64,000 bases of DNA from Lactococcus formosensis. GTDB taxonomy: Bacteria; Bacillota; Bacilli; Lactobacillales; Streptococcaceae. This document shows, piece after piece, positions 27,815 through 37,000 of this stretch (positions are counted from its first letter, which is position 1; the number at the start of each line of letters is the position of its first letter). Below the pieces are notes generated by a model. It searched no databases. It was given only the letters and a program-made list of their open reading frames with translations, and was not told the origin of the DNA. The DNA is taken from NCBI RefSeq assembly GCF_018403745.1, contig NZ_BOVP01000002.1, forward strand, positions 1 to 64,000, given 5' to 3'. The translations under genes were made by a program, and so were the position numbers.

Positions 27815-28666
27815 TTATTTCAATTTCAAATTCCAAGCAGGAATTGTTCCTTTTTCAGGGTACAATTTTGCAAATAATTCTTCTGTTTCTTTGGTTTGAT
27901 AGGCTTTAACGACATCTTTATAAAGTTGGTTATCTTTATCGTCTTTTCGTGCCACAATAATGTTAATCCATTGTTTCGAATTTTCATCTAAAGGTTCTGT
28001 TGCAATAACTTCCTTGTTTGTCAAACCTGCGGGAACAGAAAAATCATTATTTACAACTGCTGCGTCGACTGAAGACAAAGCTGAAGCTGTTTGTGAGCCG
28101 TCCAATTCTTTGATCGTCAATTCTTTTGGATTTTCAGTAATATCCTTAACTGTTGCCAAGGCCCCAGCCTTTGTATCTAACTTAATCAAGCCAGCACTTT
28201 CTAAAACGTAAAGAGCACGACTTTCGTTAGAGGTATCATTAGGTACCGCAATAGTACCTTTATTAGGAATATCCTTCACATCTGTATGCTTCTTCGAATA
28301 AAGGCGAATTGGTGAAATTAAGATATCGCCAATAGGTTGTAAATCAGCATTATTGGCATCATTCCATTCTTTAAGGAAAGCGTAATGTTGGAACGCATTA
28401 ATATCTACATCACCGTTAACTAAGGCTGTATTGGGTTGGTTATAGTCCGTGAAGCGGACAAATTTTAGATTAATACCATATTGATCTTTTGCTGTCTTCG
28501 CCACAGAGTCCCAGATCTCAGTACTCTCCTTTGAACCTGACATAATACCGACCTTAACGGTTTTATCCGCAGCAACATCCTTCTTGAAGAATGAGAAGTA
28601 GCCGATAAGTACGACAACGACGAGCGCTACAACAGTAATAATTTTATTTCTTGTTTTCTTTTTCAT
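27815..28666 (-). CDS. metQ: Methionine-binding protein (MetQ/NlpA family) without a lipobox cysteine
   Basis: A 283-residue substrate-binding protein of the NlpA family. The start is MKKKTRNKII at 28666, behind GGGGAGAC; a longer frame to 28711 has no support. The N-terminus has a basic stretch and one hydrophobic segment (about 9-25, VVALVVVVLIGYFSFF) but no Cys, so it appears membrane-anchored by an uncleaved helix, not by lipid. The mature part has typical VKVGIMSGSKEST and the FRDYNQPN-like region (FTDYNQPNTAL). It heads the metQNI operon under a methionine T-box. L. lactis has related Plp proteins at its met transporter locus. Confidence 0.9.
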   Translation of the reverse strand: MKKKTRNKIITVVALVVVVLIGYFSFFKKDVAADKTVKVGIMSGSKESTEIWDSVAKTAKDQYGINLKFVRFTDYNQPNTALVNGDVDINAFQHYAFLKEWNDANNADLQPIGDILISPIRLYSKKHTDVKDIPNKGTIAVPNDTSNESRALYVLESAGLIKLDTKAGALATVKDITENPKELTIKELDGSQTASALSSVDAAVVNNDFSVPAGLTNKEVIATEPLDENSKQWINIIVARKDDKDNQLYKDVVKAYQTKETEELFAKLYPEKGTIPAWNLKLK

Positions 28667-28721
28667 AATAAGTCTCCCCTTTATTAACAACAATAATAAC
28701 AGTATAGTCAAAAGTAAAAAA

Positions 28722-29035
28722 AATAATCCGCCTCTATAAATAGAAACGAATTATCGTGGTACCATTCTAATTTCACGTAAAATACCAAAAAAGGATGTCT
28801 TACGTCTTGCTAATCATCTTTGGGAACAAGCAAGACTGTCCCAAAAATAATGTGTTCAATAACGAGAACCACTCCGTTAACAGTTTATTTAGAAAGTAAA
28901 CTCACTGTTACACGATTTCTAGGCCATTTTCAAAGTTTCCGTTAGTCTTGCTCTCACTAGCTGCAAGCTCCCTGTGCTAACTTTCGCTTTTACTCTCCTA
29001 GTCGCTTTCTTTGCTTTTTGACTATGAATTTATTC
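28722..29035 (-). promoter_or_regulatory. T-box riboswitch with apparent Met (AUG) specifier, upstream of metQNI
   Basis: The minus strand carries the conserved T-box core TGGTACCACG (28752-28764 region), which pairs with the tRNA acceptor end. It is followed by a terminator stem (AATTCGTTTCTAT / AGAGGCGGATT) and eight T at 28722-28755. About 170-220 nt upstream a long Stem I region holds AGGAGAGTA and the specifier-loop-like GAAAATGGCC, giving an AUG specifier for methionine. It lies directly before metQ. Met-specific T-boxes on methionine transport genes are known in Lactobacillales; the specifier call is from inspection, not folding. Confidence 0.88.
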
Positions 29036-29094
29036 TATCAAATTAATTTTAGGTTAGCTTTACAAATTTTTAATATCCACTTTTAAAATAATAA

Positions 29095-29118
29095 AACCCT
29101 CATCCAAAGATGAGGGTT
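29095..29118 (-). terminator. Terminator of the aquaglyceroporin gene
   Basis: AACCCTCATC and GATGAGGGTT form a perfect ten-pair stem with a four-base loop, followed on the minus strand by TTATTATTTT. Confidence 0.9.
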
Positions 29119-29195
29119 AATGCGCTGCCAACATTTGTGGATAAGCCACTAATTGTTAGATGGAAAGTCCCTGAAGCTCTTTCCTAAGCGTCTTA

Positions 29196-30065
29196 TTATA
29201 GATACATGATTTTGAACAAAGCGACAGCCGCAAGTGCTGCAAGGATAGGTGCTGTAACAGGTACCCATGAATACCACCATTTACTGTCCCCTTTGTTTTC
29301 ACCTAAAATTGATTTTGGTAAAAGTGAGTGCAAGATACGTGGACCGAGGTCACGTGCTGGGTTTAAACCAGGACCTGTAGGACCTCCAAGTGAAGCAACC
29401 AATACAAGCACGAGGAAGCCAAGAACAACGTGGCTGATTGCTGCTGATGAAGCTGCACCTGATACTGATGCTGCGATTTGTCCAGTAACATCAGCACTCG
29501 TTACATCTGCACCTTGTTGAGATGCGTAGTTTGTCATCCAGTTGATTGACTCAACACCACGATAAAGTTTTGTTAAGCCCATCGCTCCAAAGAAGAGAAC
29601 GAATGATCCAACAAACTCGTTCAAGAAACCATTAACCAAGGCACCTGTATGTGTAGTGATTGTGCCATCATCAACGTTATCGATTGTTGAGAAAGTTCCT
29701 AAAATAGCATTTGGATTTTCTGTTTTGAGATAGTAAGGGCGATAAACCATTACAACGATCAACTGACCAAACATCGCTCCAAGAAGTTGCGCAAGAATAT
29801 AGAATGGCACTTGTGCCCAAGGGAAAAATCCTGATGCTGCAAGTCCAAGTGTAAAGGCTGGGTTGATTTGAGCTGTGACATTCCCTAAAGCTACGGCTGG
29901 CAACATTACACCAAGTCCGTAACCCCAAGCGATAATCAACCAAGATTGACCAAAGGCTTTTGTACCTTTAAGTTCAACGTTCGCTACGGCACCATTACCC
30001 AAGATAAGCAAAAGGGCAGTACCAATAAATTCAGTGAGATATTTCACTGTCCATGAATAGTCCAT
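29196..30065 (-). CDS. glpF: Aquaglyceroporin / glycerol uptake facilitator (GlpF type)
   Basis: A 289-residue MIP-family channel for glycerol and water. I choose ATG 30065 (MDYSWTVKYL), six bases after GGAGG; the TTG four codons earlier overlaps that SD. Six membrane helices and both half-helix motifs are present: NPA at 68-70 and NPARDLGPR near the end, the Asp after the second NPA indicating the glycerol-conducting subgroup. Compared with E. coli GlpF the protein carries an extra loop rich in S/A/T (VTSADVTGQIAASVSGAASS). An extended -10 promoter and a cre-like site lie upstream. Confidence 0.92.
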   Translation of the reverse strand: MDYSWTVKYLTEFIGTALLLILGNGAVANVELKGTKAFGQSWLIIAWGYGLGVMLPAVALGNVTAQINPAFTLGLAASGFFPWAQVPFYILAQLLGAMFGQLIVVMVYRPYYLKTENPNAILGTFSTIDNVDDGTITTHTGALVNGFLNEFVGSFVLFFGAMGLTKLYRGVESINWMTNYASQQGADVTSADVTGQIAASVSGAASSAAISHVVLGFLVLVLVASLGGPTGPGLNPARDLGPRILHSLLPKSILGENKGDSKWWYSWVPVTAPILAALAAVALFKIMYL

Positions 30066-30145
30066 GAATTCCTCCAAGTAATAAAAATTAATGACAAAAT
30101 AAAAACGAGATTAACTAATGTTAAACTCTTTTGTTATACATAGAC

Positions 30146-30154
30146 ATTATAGCA
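30146..30154 (-). promoter_or_regulatory. Extended -10 promoter of the aquaglyceroporin gene
   Basis: TGCTATAAT on the minus strand is a full extended -10 element; the -35 region is weak. The start would be near 30140, giving a leader of about 75 nt. Confidence 0.6.
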
Positions 30155-30237
30155 CGTTTTTTTTATTTTGGCTAAAAAGATGTGAAATCTTGAACAGAAA
30201 ATTTATTGAGCAAGAAAAATGAGAGAAAACGGCTCTA

Positions 30238-30251
30238 TGTAAGCGATTGCT
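30238..30251. promoter_or_regulatory. CcpA cre-like site upstream of the aquaglyceroporin gene
   Basis: TGTAAGCGATTGCT matches the cre pattern TGWAARCGYTWNCW with one mismatch. It lies about 85 bp upstream of the -10 box. Carbon control of glycerol uptake by CcpA is well established in Firmicutes; use of this site is inferred. Confidence 0.5.
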
Positions 30252-30292
30252 ATAGTCTTTAAAATTAAAAAACAACACTATTTATAAAAGAA

Positions 30293-30314
30293 AAAAGACT
30301 GAATTCAGTCTTTT
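30293..30314 (-). terminator. Terminator of the Crp/Fnr regulator gene
   Basis: A palindrome AAAAGACTGAA/TTCAGTCTTTT abuts the stop codon and is followed by T on the minus strand (TTTTTTC). Confidence 0.75.
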
Positions 30315-30976
30315 TAGCTAATATAATCCTCAAAATATTCTGAGTTGTAGACCATAATCCTGTTATCAATAATATCAATAATTTCTTCCGTTTTGAGATC
30401 TCGGATGATGCGGTTCACACTATTGCGTGTTGATATGCCACAAAAACCAGCGATGTCCTCATTTGTCACCGGAAAATCAATCAGAATTCCGTTTCTTTTC
30501 TTTATCCCAAATTCGTTAATTAAGCTATTAATGCAGGCACAAACTGCACCTTTTTTCCCATTGATTGTCATCTTTTGCAAGAGCTCTAAGTTCATGGCTA
30601 ATCTTCTTTGATAAAAGTCATCAACGATACGGAACAAGGTTAAGTCACTCATCACCCATTTCCAAAACTCTTGACGTTGTACACGATAAAAACTCGCTTC
30701 TTCTGATTCGACCCGTACATTGAAAAGCGCTGAGATACCATTTTCTTGCTTTTCTTCCAGCAAGGAAACAAAGTCTGGTTCTGTTACATAAGCAATATTA
30801 AACTCACGGCCATCTCTCATAATATTGCTGATTTTAGCTACACCTTCTTTAAGTATATACACGTAATCTGACTCAATACCTTGATACATCACATAACTAT
30901 GCCGTCTTTGAGTCACAACATTTACTTCTTTTTCTTCCAGTAATCGCAGTAAATATTCTATAAATTCTTTTGTCAT
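30314..30976 (-). CDS. Crp/Fnr-family transcriptional regulator
   Basis: A 220-residue regulator with an N-terminal cyclic-nucleotide-binding-like barrel (about 20-120), a long dimerisation helix and a C-terminal winged HTH (NEDIAGFCGISTRNSVNRII at about 169-188). The N-terminal cysteine cluster of iron-sulfur FNR is absent; Cys residues occur only near 146-149 and in the HTH, so oxygen sensing by a [4Fe-4S] cluster is unlikely. It lies upstream of and in the same direction as the aquaglyceroporin gene but has its own terminator. Signal and targets are unknown. Confidence 0.85.
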   Translation of the reverse strand: MTKEFIEYLLRLLEEKEVNVVTQRRHSYVMYQGIESDYVYILKEGVAKISNIMRDGREFNIAYVTEPDFVSLLEEKQENGISALFNVRVESEEASFYRVQRQEFWKWVMSDLTLFRIVDDFYQRRLAMNLELLQKMTINGKKGAVCACINSLINEFGIKKRNGILIDFPVTNEDIAGFCGISTRNSVNRIIRDLKTEEIIDIIDNRIMVYNSEYFEDYIS

Positions 30977-31164
30977 CTTCCTTTTTTATTCATCTACTCC
31001 TTTAATACAACAGTTATTATATCACCATTTAAACGTGTTTATTAAAATAATGGCTTCAATTTTATATTAAAGCTTTTCTACTCTCCTTACTTATTTTAAA
31101 AAAATGTACATACTTTGTCGCTAACATTTGTTACTCTTCGTCTTAAGAAGAATATTTTCTATGG

Positions 31165-31288
31165 CATTTCGCTCCCTGCGTATTATCGTTCTAATTTGCT
31201 AAAGCAAAAAGAACTTTAAGTTGCTCACAACTCGCTTCGCTCCCTGCGTATTATCGTTCTAATTTGCTAAAGCAAAAAGAACGATAAT
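31165..31288. repeat. Tandem pair of palindromic intergenic repeats, locus C (variant type)
   Basis: Two units 68 bp apart carry the palindrome TTCTaatTTGCTaaAGCAAaaAGAA (31182-31214 and 31250-31288). Relative to loci A and B the outer arm reads CG...CG for CA...TG and the inner arm T...A for C...G, so changes are paired in both arms. The linker actcgcttcgctccctgcg is the same. The unit next to the 68-residue ORF has the extended arms ATTATCG/CGATAAT. Confidence 0.9.
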
Positions 31289-31293
31289 AAAAA

Positions 31294-31309
31294 CATGCTT
31301 TTTAGCATG
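31294..31309 (-). terminator. Terminator of the 68-residue ORF
   Basis: CATGCT-AAAA-AGCATG followed on the minus strand by TTTTTATTATC. As at loci A and B, the T tract runs into the first arm of the palindromic repeat. Confidence 0.75.
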
Positions 31310-31320
31310 CTTTTAACATT

Positions 31321-31527
31321 TTATTCATCAACTTGAGTGATGGTACGGATATGGAAGGCAAATTTGCCATTGTCTGTAACCATAAAACCATTATTATCCA
31401 CAACATGCTGAATGGCTTGATCCATGTTGTCGAACTCTTTTATAATACTGTGTGAATTTGCTTCCCCCATAAAGTTTGGTGTTGCTTTTTCCTCATATGA
31501 AGAAATCCCACTGAATTTGAATTTCAT
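31321..31527 (-). CDS. Small conserved-looking protein of unknown function
   Basis: A 68-residue acidic soluble protein (MKFKFSGISSYEEKATPNFM start) with no membrane helix, signal or metal motif. The start has a good SD (GAGAGGAGAATAATT), and the gene has its own terminator, both arguing that it is real. A mixed strand/helix composition is suggested by the sequence. I do not recognise a family. It lies alone between repeat locus C and pepX. Confidence 0.7.
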   Translation of the reverse strand: MKFKFSGISSYEEKATPNFMGEANSHSIIKEFDNMDQAIQHVVDNNGFMVTDNGKFAFHIRTITQVDE

Positions 31528-31710
31528 AATTATTCTCCTCTCTGTTTTGTTCTTCTTTACTCCTTCATTATAGCACTCTTTTTACCTACTGCTCAACCAA
31601 AGCCTTTTTCTTTTTCAATTTTTGCTTCTTCACGTAAGATATATGCCAAAGCGGCAAAGACTCTTTTCTGATATAATGGCTATAATAGTGTATCGAAAGG
31701 AAGATATTGC

Positions 31711-34008
31711 ATGAAATTTAATCACTTTTCCATCGTTGAAAAAACCTTTGACGAACAGCTCATTGAGCTAGATCATCTCGGCTTTACTTGGTCTGTTTTT
31801 TGGGAAGAAAAGAAAATCCTTAAAAACTTTTTAATGGTTGCGCCTGTCGACAGTGAAAGCATTCAAGCAACACCTACAGCCTCTTTCCAAGAATTCCTAA
31901 CTTCCGATGAAGTACTCACATGGAATATCTTTTGGACGGTAAGTTTACAATTACTAGGTTTTGTGCCAAATTTTGAGTTTCAAGTGGACCAAGCAGAAGC
32001 TTTTGCAAAATCTGTAAATTTACCGATGGTCGATGAGGAAGCGCTTCACAGTGAAAACCTCATCAGCGCGCTTTACCTCCTTCTTTGTAGCCGTCACAAA
32101 AACGGAATGTCATTGGTTGAACATTGGGTATCTGAAGGTTTGCTTCCTTTAAGCAATACCTATCACTTTTTCAATGATAAATCGCTCGCTACTTTTGATA
32201 CTGCAAACCTGATTCGTGAAACTGTCTGGGTTGAATCTCAAGTCGATACTTACAATACTGGAAAAAAAGATTTAATAAAAATTCAAATTATTCGTCCTGT
32301 ATTCGAGGGGCAATTGCCAGCAGTCATGACTGCAAGTCCTTACCATCTGGGTATCAATGAAATCGCTAATGACAAACAATTGCACGACATGAATGTGTCT
32401 TTAGAAGAAAAAGCGCCTGGAAAAATCAAGGTTACAGCACAACTTCCTAATCTTCCAGACTACGAAAAAGAGCCTGCCCTAGAAGCTACTCCTGAAACGC
32501 CGACTCAAAAGTTCACGCACGGTTGGACTTATTCACTTAATGATTATTTCTTAGCACGTGGTTTTGCTTCACTTTATGTTGCCGGTGTCGGGACTCTGGA
32601 TTCGGATGGTTTCCAAACTTCAGGTGATTACCAACAAATTTATAGTATGACCGCTGCGATTGACTGGCTCAATGGTCGAGCGCGTGCTTTCTCTTCCCGC
32701 AAGAGAACACAAGAAGTGACTGCGGATTGGGCCAATGGTAAAGTTGCGATGACGGGTAAATCCTACTTGGGTACAATGGCTTATGGTGCAGCAACTACCG
32801 GCATTGATGGTCTAGAAGTAATTTTAGCCGAAGCAGGCATCACCTCTTGGTACTCTTATTATCGTGAAAACGGTTTGGTGCGCTCACCTGGTGGCTATCC
32901 CGGCGAAGATTTAGACGTTTTGGCAGCATTGACTTATTCACGTAATCTTCAGGGCGCTGACTTCCTCGCGCATAATGCGCAATATGAAGCTCACCTTTCG
33001 CAAATGCTTGAGGCTCTGGAGCGTTCAACGGGCGATTATAACCAATATTGGCACGACAGGAATTATTTACCTCATGCAAAAAACACCAAGGCAGATGTTC
33101 TGATTGTGCATGGTTTACAAGACTGGAATGTTACACCAGATCAAGCCTATCATTTTTGGCAAACTCTGCCAAAAGAAACGGTTAAACACGCCTTCTTACA
33201 CCGCGGCGCCCATATTTATATGAACAATTGGCAGTCTATCGACTTTAGCGAAACCATCAACAGTTATTTCACCGCTAAACTCTTAGACCGCAAGCTGACT
33301 TTGAGCTTACCTCCTCTTGTTTTGCAAGAAAATGGCAAGTCCCAAAGTTGGACAGGCGTAGACGACTGGGGCAGTACAGAGATCGCCAAATGGCCTCTTG
33401 GCAAGACGGCTGCTTCCATCCTCACGTTTGAAAATCATTATAACGAAGAAGTTTTCGAGGCCTACAGTAAAGATTTCCATAGTTTCAAAAAGGATTTGTA
33501 TGAAGGCAAAGCCCAAGCAGCTGTAGTTGACTTAGAGGTTCCGACAGACATGATGGTAAACGGTCAAGTCGAACTGGACCTCAAAATCAAAGTCAACGAC
33601 AGTAAGGCCCTTCTCTCTGCGCAACTTCTTGACTTTGGAAACAAGAAACGTCTCTCAGAAAACGCACAAACACTGGATCTGAAAGCTCTGGATCGTGGCC
33701 GTAATTTTATGTTAGAAAATCTGATGGAAATCCCTCTGGTGGATAGTCCTTATCAACTTATGACCAAAGGTTTCCTCAATCTGCAAAACCGTGAGGATTT
33801 GCTTACAATCAGTCCTGTCGAGGAAAACGAATGGATGACAGTAAATCTTAAATTACAGCCGACGCTTCACCAGCTGAAAAAAGGCGACAAGCTTCGTCTC
33901 TTGCTTTACAGTACAGATTTTGAACATACTGTACGTGATAACCGTGAGTTGACTTATGAAGTTGATCTTGGTGCTTCTAAGATTATCTTCCCAATTGACT
34001 CTAAATAA
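31711..34008 (+). CDS. pepX: Xaa-Pro dipeptidyl-peptidase
   Basis: A 765-residue cytoplasmic serine peptidase (S15) that releases Xaa-Pro dipeptides from casein-type peptides imported by Opp. The nucleophile is in GKSYLGTM (about residue 350; Ser348 in the L. lactis enzyme), the Asp in HGLQDWNV and the His in HRGAHIYMN. The N-terminal dimerisation domain and C-terminal jelly-roll domain are complete. TATAAT boxes lie near 31670-31685 and the SD AAAGGAAG precedes the ATG. Confidence 0.97.
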   Translation: MKFNHFSIVEKTFDEQLIELDHLGFTWSVFWEEKKILKNFLMVAPVDSESIQATPTASFQEFLTSDEVLTWNIFWTVSLQLLGFVPNFEFQVDQAEAFAKSVNLPMVDEEALHSENLISALYLLLCSRHKNGMSLVEHWVSEGLLPLSNTYHFFNDKSLATFDTANLIRETVWVESQVDTYNTGKKDLIKIQIIRPVFEGQLPAVMTASPYHLGINEIANDKQLHDMNVSLEEKAPGKIKVTAQLPNLPDYEKEPALEATPETPTQKFTHGWTYSLNDYFLARGFASLYVAGVGTLDSDGFQTSGDYQQIYSMTAAIDWLNGRARAFSSRKRTQEVTADWANGKVAMTGKSYLGTMAYGAATTGIDGLEVILAEAGITSWYSYYRENGLVRSPGGYPGEDLDVLAALTYSRNLQGADFLAHNAQYEAHLSQMLEALERSTGDYNQYWHDRNYLPHAKNTKADVLIVHGLQDWNVTPDQAYHFWQTLPKETVKHAFLHRGAHIYMNNWQSIDFSETINSYFTAKLLDRKLTLSLPPLVLQENGKSQSWTGVDDWGSTEIAKWPLGKTAASILTFENHYNEEVFEAYSKDFHSFKKDLYEGKAQAAVVDLEVPTDMMVNGQVELDLKIKVNDSKALLSAQLLDFGNKKRLSENAQTLDLKALDRGRNFMLENLMEIPLVDSPYQLMTKGFLNLQNREDLLTISPVEENEWMTVNLKLQPTLHQLKKGDKLRLLLYSTDFEHTVRDNRELTYEVDLGASKIIFPIDSK

Positions 34009-34012
34009 CTGT

Positions 34013-34046
34013 AAAAAAGCGCCATCATTCTCGATGGCGCTTTTTT
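34013..34046. terminator. Bidirectional terminator between pepX and the LPXTG adhesin gene
   Basis: AAAAAAGCGCCATC and GATGGCGCTTTTTT form a long perfect stem with a six-base loop between the two converging genes. Confidence 0.95.
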
Positions 34047-34051
34047 ATTTT

Positions 34052-37000
34052 CTATAAATTAAGTTTTTTCTTTTTCATCAGTACAAGACTTGCACCTAGA
34101 AGTGTAACGATTCCTGAAACCAAAAGCCACAATCCGAGATTGTCCCCGACGATAGGAAGATTTGCTCTTGATTTATTGACCAGTTTTCCTGCATCAATGA
34201 CACCAGTCACACCTTCTTCTACCGTGACCTCTTTTGGTGTTTCATCTAAAACATAACTGTTAGGTGCTTGCGTTTCGATAAAACGATAGCGTCCTGGGCC
34301 TGGTACACTTGTAGTAACACGACCATCAGCACCTGATTGGAGGTTTTCAGTCAAGAGTTCCCAAGTTTGACTTTCTGGATTATAAGCTTCAACCTTGAAG
34401 ATGGCGTCGGCAAGTGCATTATTTTGCTCATCTACTTTGAGAAGTTGGATGGCGTTGCTCTGTACATTAGGACCTTCTACACGTCTATTCTCCAAAGTTC
34501 CAGCTTCAAAGATAGCTTGTTGACCTTCAACTACTGTAACTTCTTTTGGTGTCGTATCTAGGACATAGTTCGCTGGCGCTTGTGTTTCAATAAAGCGGTA
34601 GCGCCCATCTTCTTCTACGTCAAGTCTTACGAGACCATCCGCAGTCGATGTCAAGCCTGTCTCGATCGTTTCCCAAGTGCCATTGTTATAGAACTCTACC
34701 TTGAAGACCGCACCTGCGAGTGGGTTGTCTGCCTCATCCACTTTTTTCAGTTGGATAAGGGTTCTCATATGATTTTCAATCTCGCCAAAGTAGACCGGAT
34801 TATCGTTTGTTCCGACACCCCCATCAACGATCGTCTGAACATTACTGATTGGGTTATCTGCCATGTCAAAACCGTCTGGTGCTTTTGTTTCGACAAAGCG
34901 GTAATCTCCAGGCTCACCGACCGATGTGTTGACGAAACCTTCTGCATTAGACGTTAGATTAGCAAGGTAAGTTTCCCAGCGATTGGTCTCTGGGTTACGT
35001 TTCTCTAATCTAAAGATAGCCCCCGCAACGCCTTGATCACGTTGGTCAACTTTTTTCAGCTGTACGGGATAAACCATCACAGGTGGTAAGATGGCTGCAC
35101 CTTGAAGGTAACGGTTATAAATATTAACAGTCACATCATTATTACCAATAAGACCCGGGATAGTTACTTTGTAGGTCGGTTGTTGCCCTTCTGGTGTTGC
35201 TTGCGAGTCTCTTTCGACTTGAGCATTACCTTCAAAGTTACGCCCTTCAATCTCATAATTGTATTCCTTGATGGTGTATTCACCCGGTAGGAGGCCGGAG
35301 ATTTTTTCATTTGTCGTTAACCCTGTCAGTTCTCCACGTTCTATACGAATCGGATCAAAATCAGGGTCATCATCCTTCGTTATCTCGATGTAGAAGTCTT
35401 CAGGGATTTGATTAAAAGTTACTCCTTCAAAATTCTTCGTCAAGTCGATCGAGCCTAAAGGCTCATAGTAGTTGTCAAAGCGGAAGACGATTTGGCTATC
35501 CTCACCTACCGTAACCGTGTGTGAAGTACTGCTGTCTTCGCCAGACTCACCCGCGTTAGCTGGGTTATCTAAATCAATAAAGCGCCAATGAGCCAATCTA
35601 TGATTGTATCCTTCAACATCCATACCTGTTTCCGTGATTTCATAATCACCTAAAGGTATTTGAGCGAAGTTCACACCAGCTATAGCATCTGCATAGGAGA
35701 GCCTTCTTTCATAATAACCCTCTGCATTTAGGCTAAAGTTGAGTGACTCAAGAGTCGTTGCATCAGCACCACTAAATGTCTGCTTAGCTGTTATGGTCAT
35801 TGCAAAGCTAGCCTTAGCCTGTGCTAAAGCTGCTGCATCCAAGCCATGGAAGACTTTTTGAACACGGAGCAGCTGGGTATCTGCGACTTGAGCATAGAGG
35901 TTTACAAAGCTAGCGATACCTGTTCCACCAGGTGGAACCGTTACTCGCTGGGTCGTTGCACCAGGAACATGGATATAATTATCTCCTGTAGTGTTGCTTT
36001 CAATATCTCCCCCTGTCTCGGTAACCATGTAAACACCTGGTTGCAAGTTCATAGGTTGTCCATTGGTATCCAAGAGTGTCAGAGTGACTCTACCATCATT
36101 AGCTATTGCTTGGTCAAGGACCGCTCCATCATTCAAATCAATCGTAGCCGTACCAACCGTTGTCGGCACTAAGCCAGTACTTATCACTTCAAAGTGTAAT
36201 GGTGCGAGATTAAGAGAGCCATCTCTAAGAACTGCATCTAGAGTATTGATATCGATTTTCGTTCCATCTTGACCTTGGAAGATAAACTCTTTCTGGATTT
36301 GGACTTGCCCTTGATATTGCAGTTGGTAAGTTCCGTTATTACCGAGGGTATTGACAACGATATTATCCCCTGTAGCTCGCGTTGGATCTGGTGTAATACT
36401 TTGTGTGCTGACCCATCCATCAGAAGCTGTTGGGTTTTGGGTTTTGTTAACCACGCGATTGCCATCGACATTTTGATAGAAAGGATTATCCTCACTTGGC
36501 TCAAAAGTTGCAAAAGAGTCATTAGCCGTCGCTGGCATTATCCAATCGTTCGACCAGAAGTTTGCAGGTACACTTGCACGATCAGCATTAAAGTCTGTCA
36601 AAAGACGTGCCTCGTCCAATGCGACATCAAACTTAACTTGGATCGGTGTTTGGTCTCCCGATACAGTTGTGCTGCCATTATTTGCACTTACTGTCCGCAT
36701 CGGTAAGAGCTCACTCGGAATCCCCCAATGCACAAACTGATCATTTTCTTGAAGATCACGTGTTCCTGTTTCTCCAATACCGTAATCTGTCTCAACAGTT
36801 GTATCACTGAGTGCTGTATTTACACTAAAGAAGACACGACTGATACTTTCAGCTGCACCAGATACTTCACTGTTTACTGTTGCCTGCTGGAAAGGATAGA
36901 CTTCTACCCTTAGAGCGGCACCTGAAGGATTCGTAGCATCTAGATAATGACCATAGTTGTCTGCATAGTAGGTAAAACGACCGTTATTAAAAGTAGCACG

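Noticed and set aside
30314..30976. Oxygen-sensing FNR assignment for the Crp/Fnr gene
   Set aside because: The N-terminal cysteine cluster is missing, so only the broad family call is kept.
36238..36706. Long alternate-frame ORFs within the adhesin gene
   Set aside because: They run antisense or out of frame through a continuous 1714-codon gene with signal peptide and LPXTG anchor, and have no SD.
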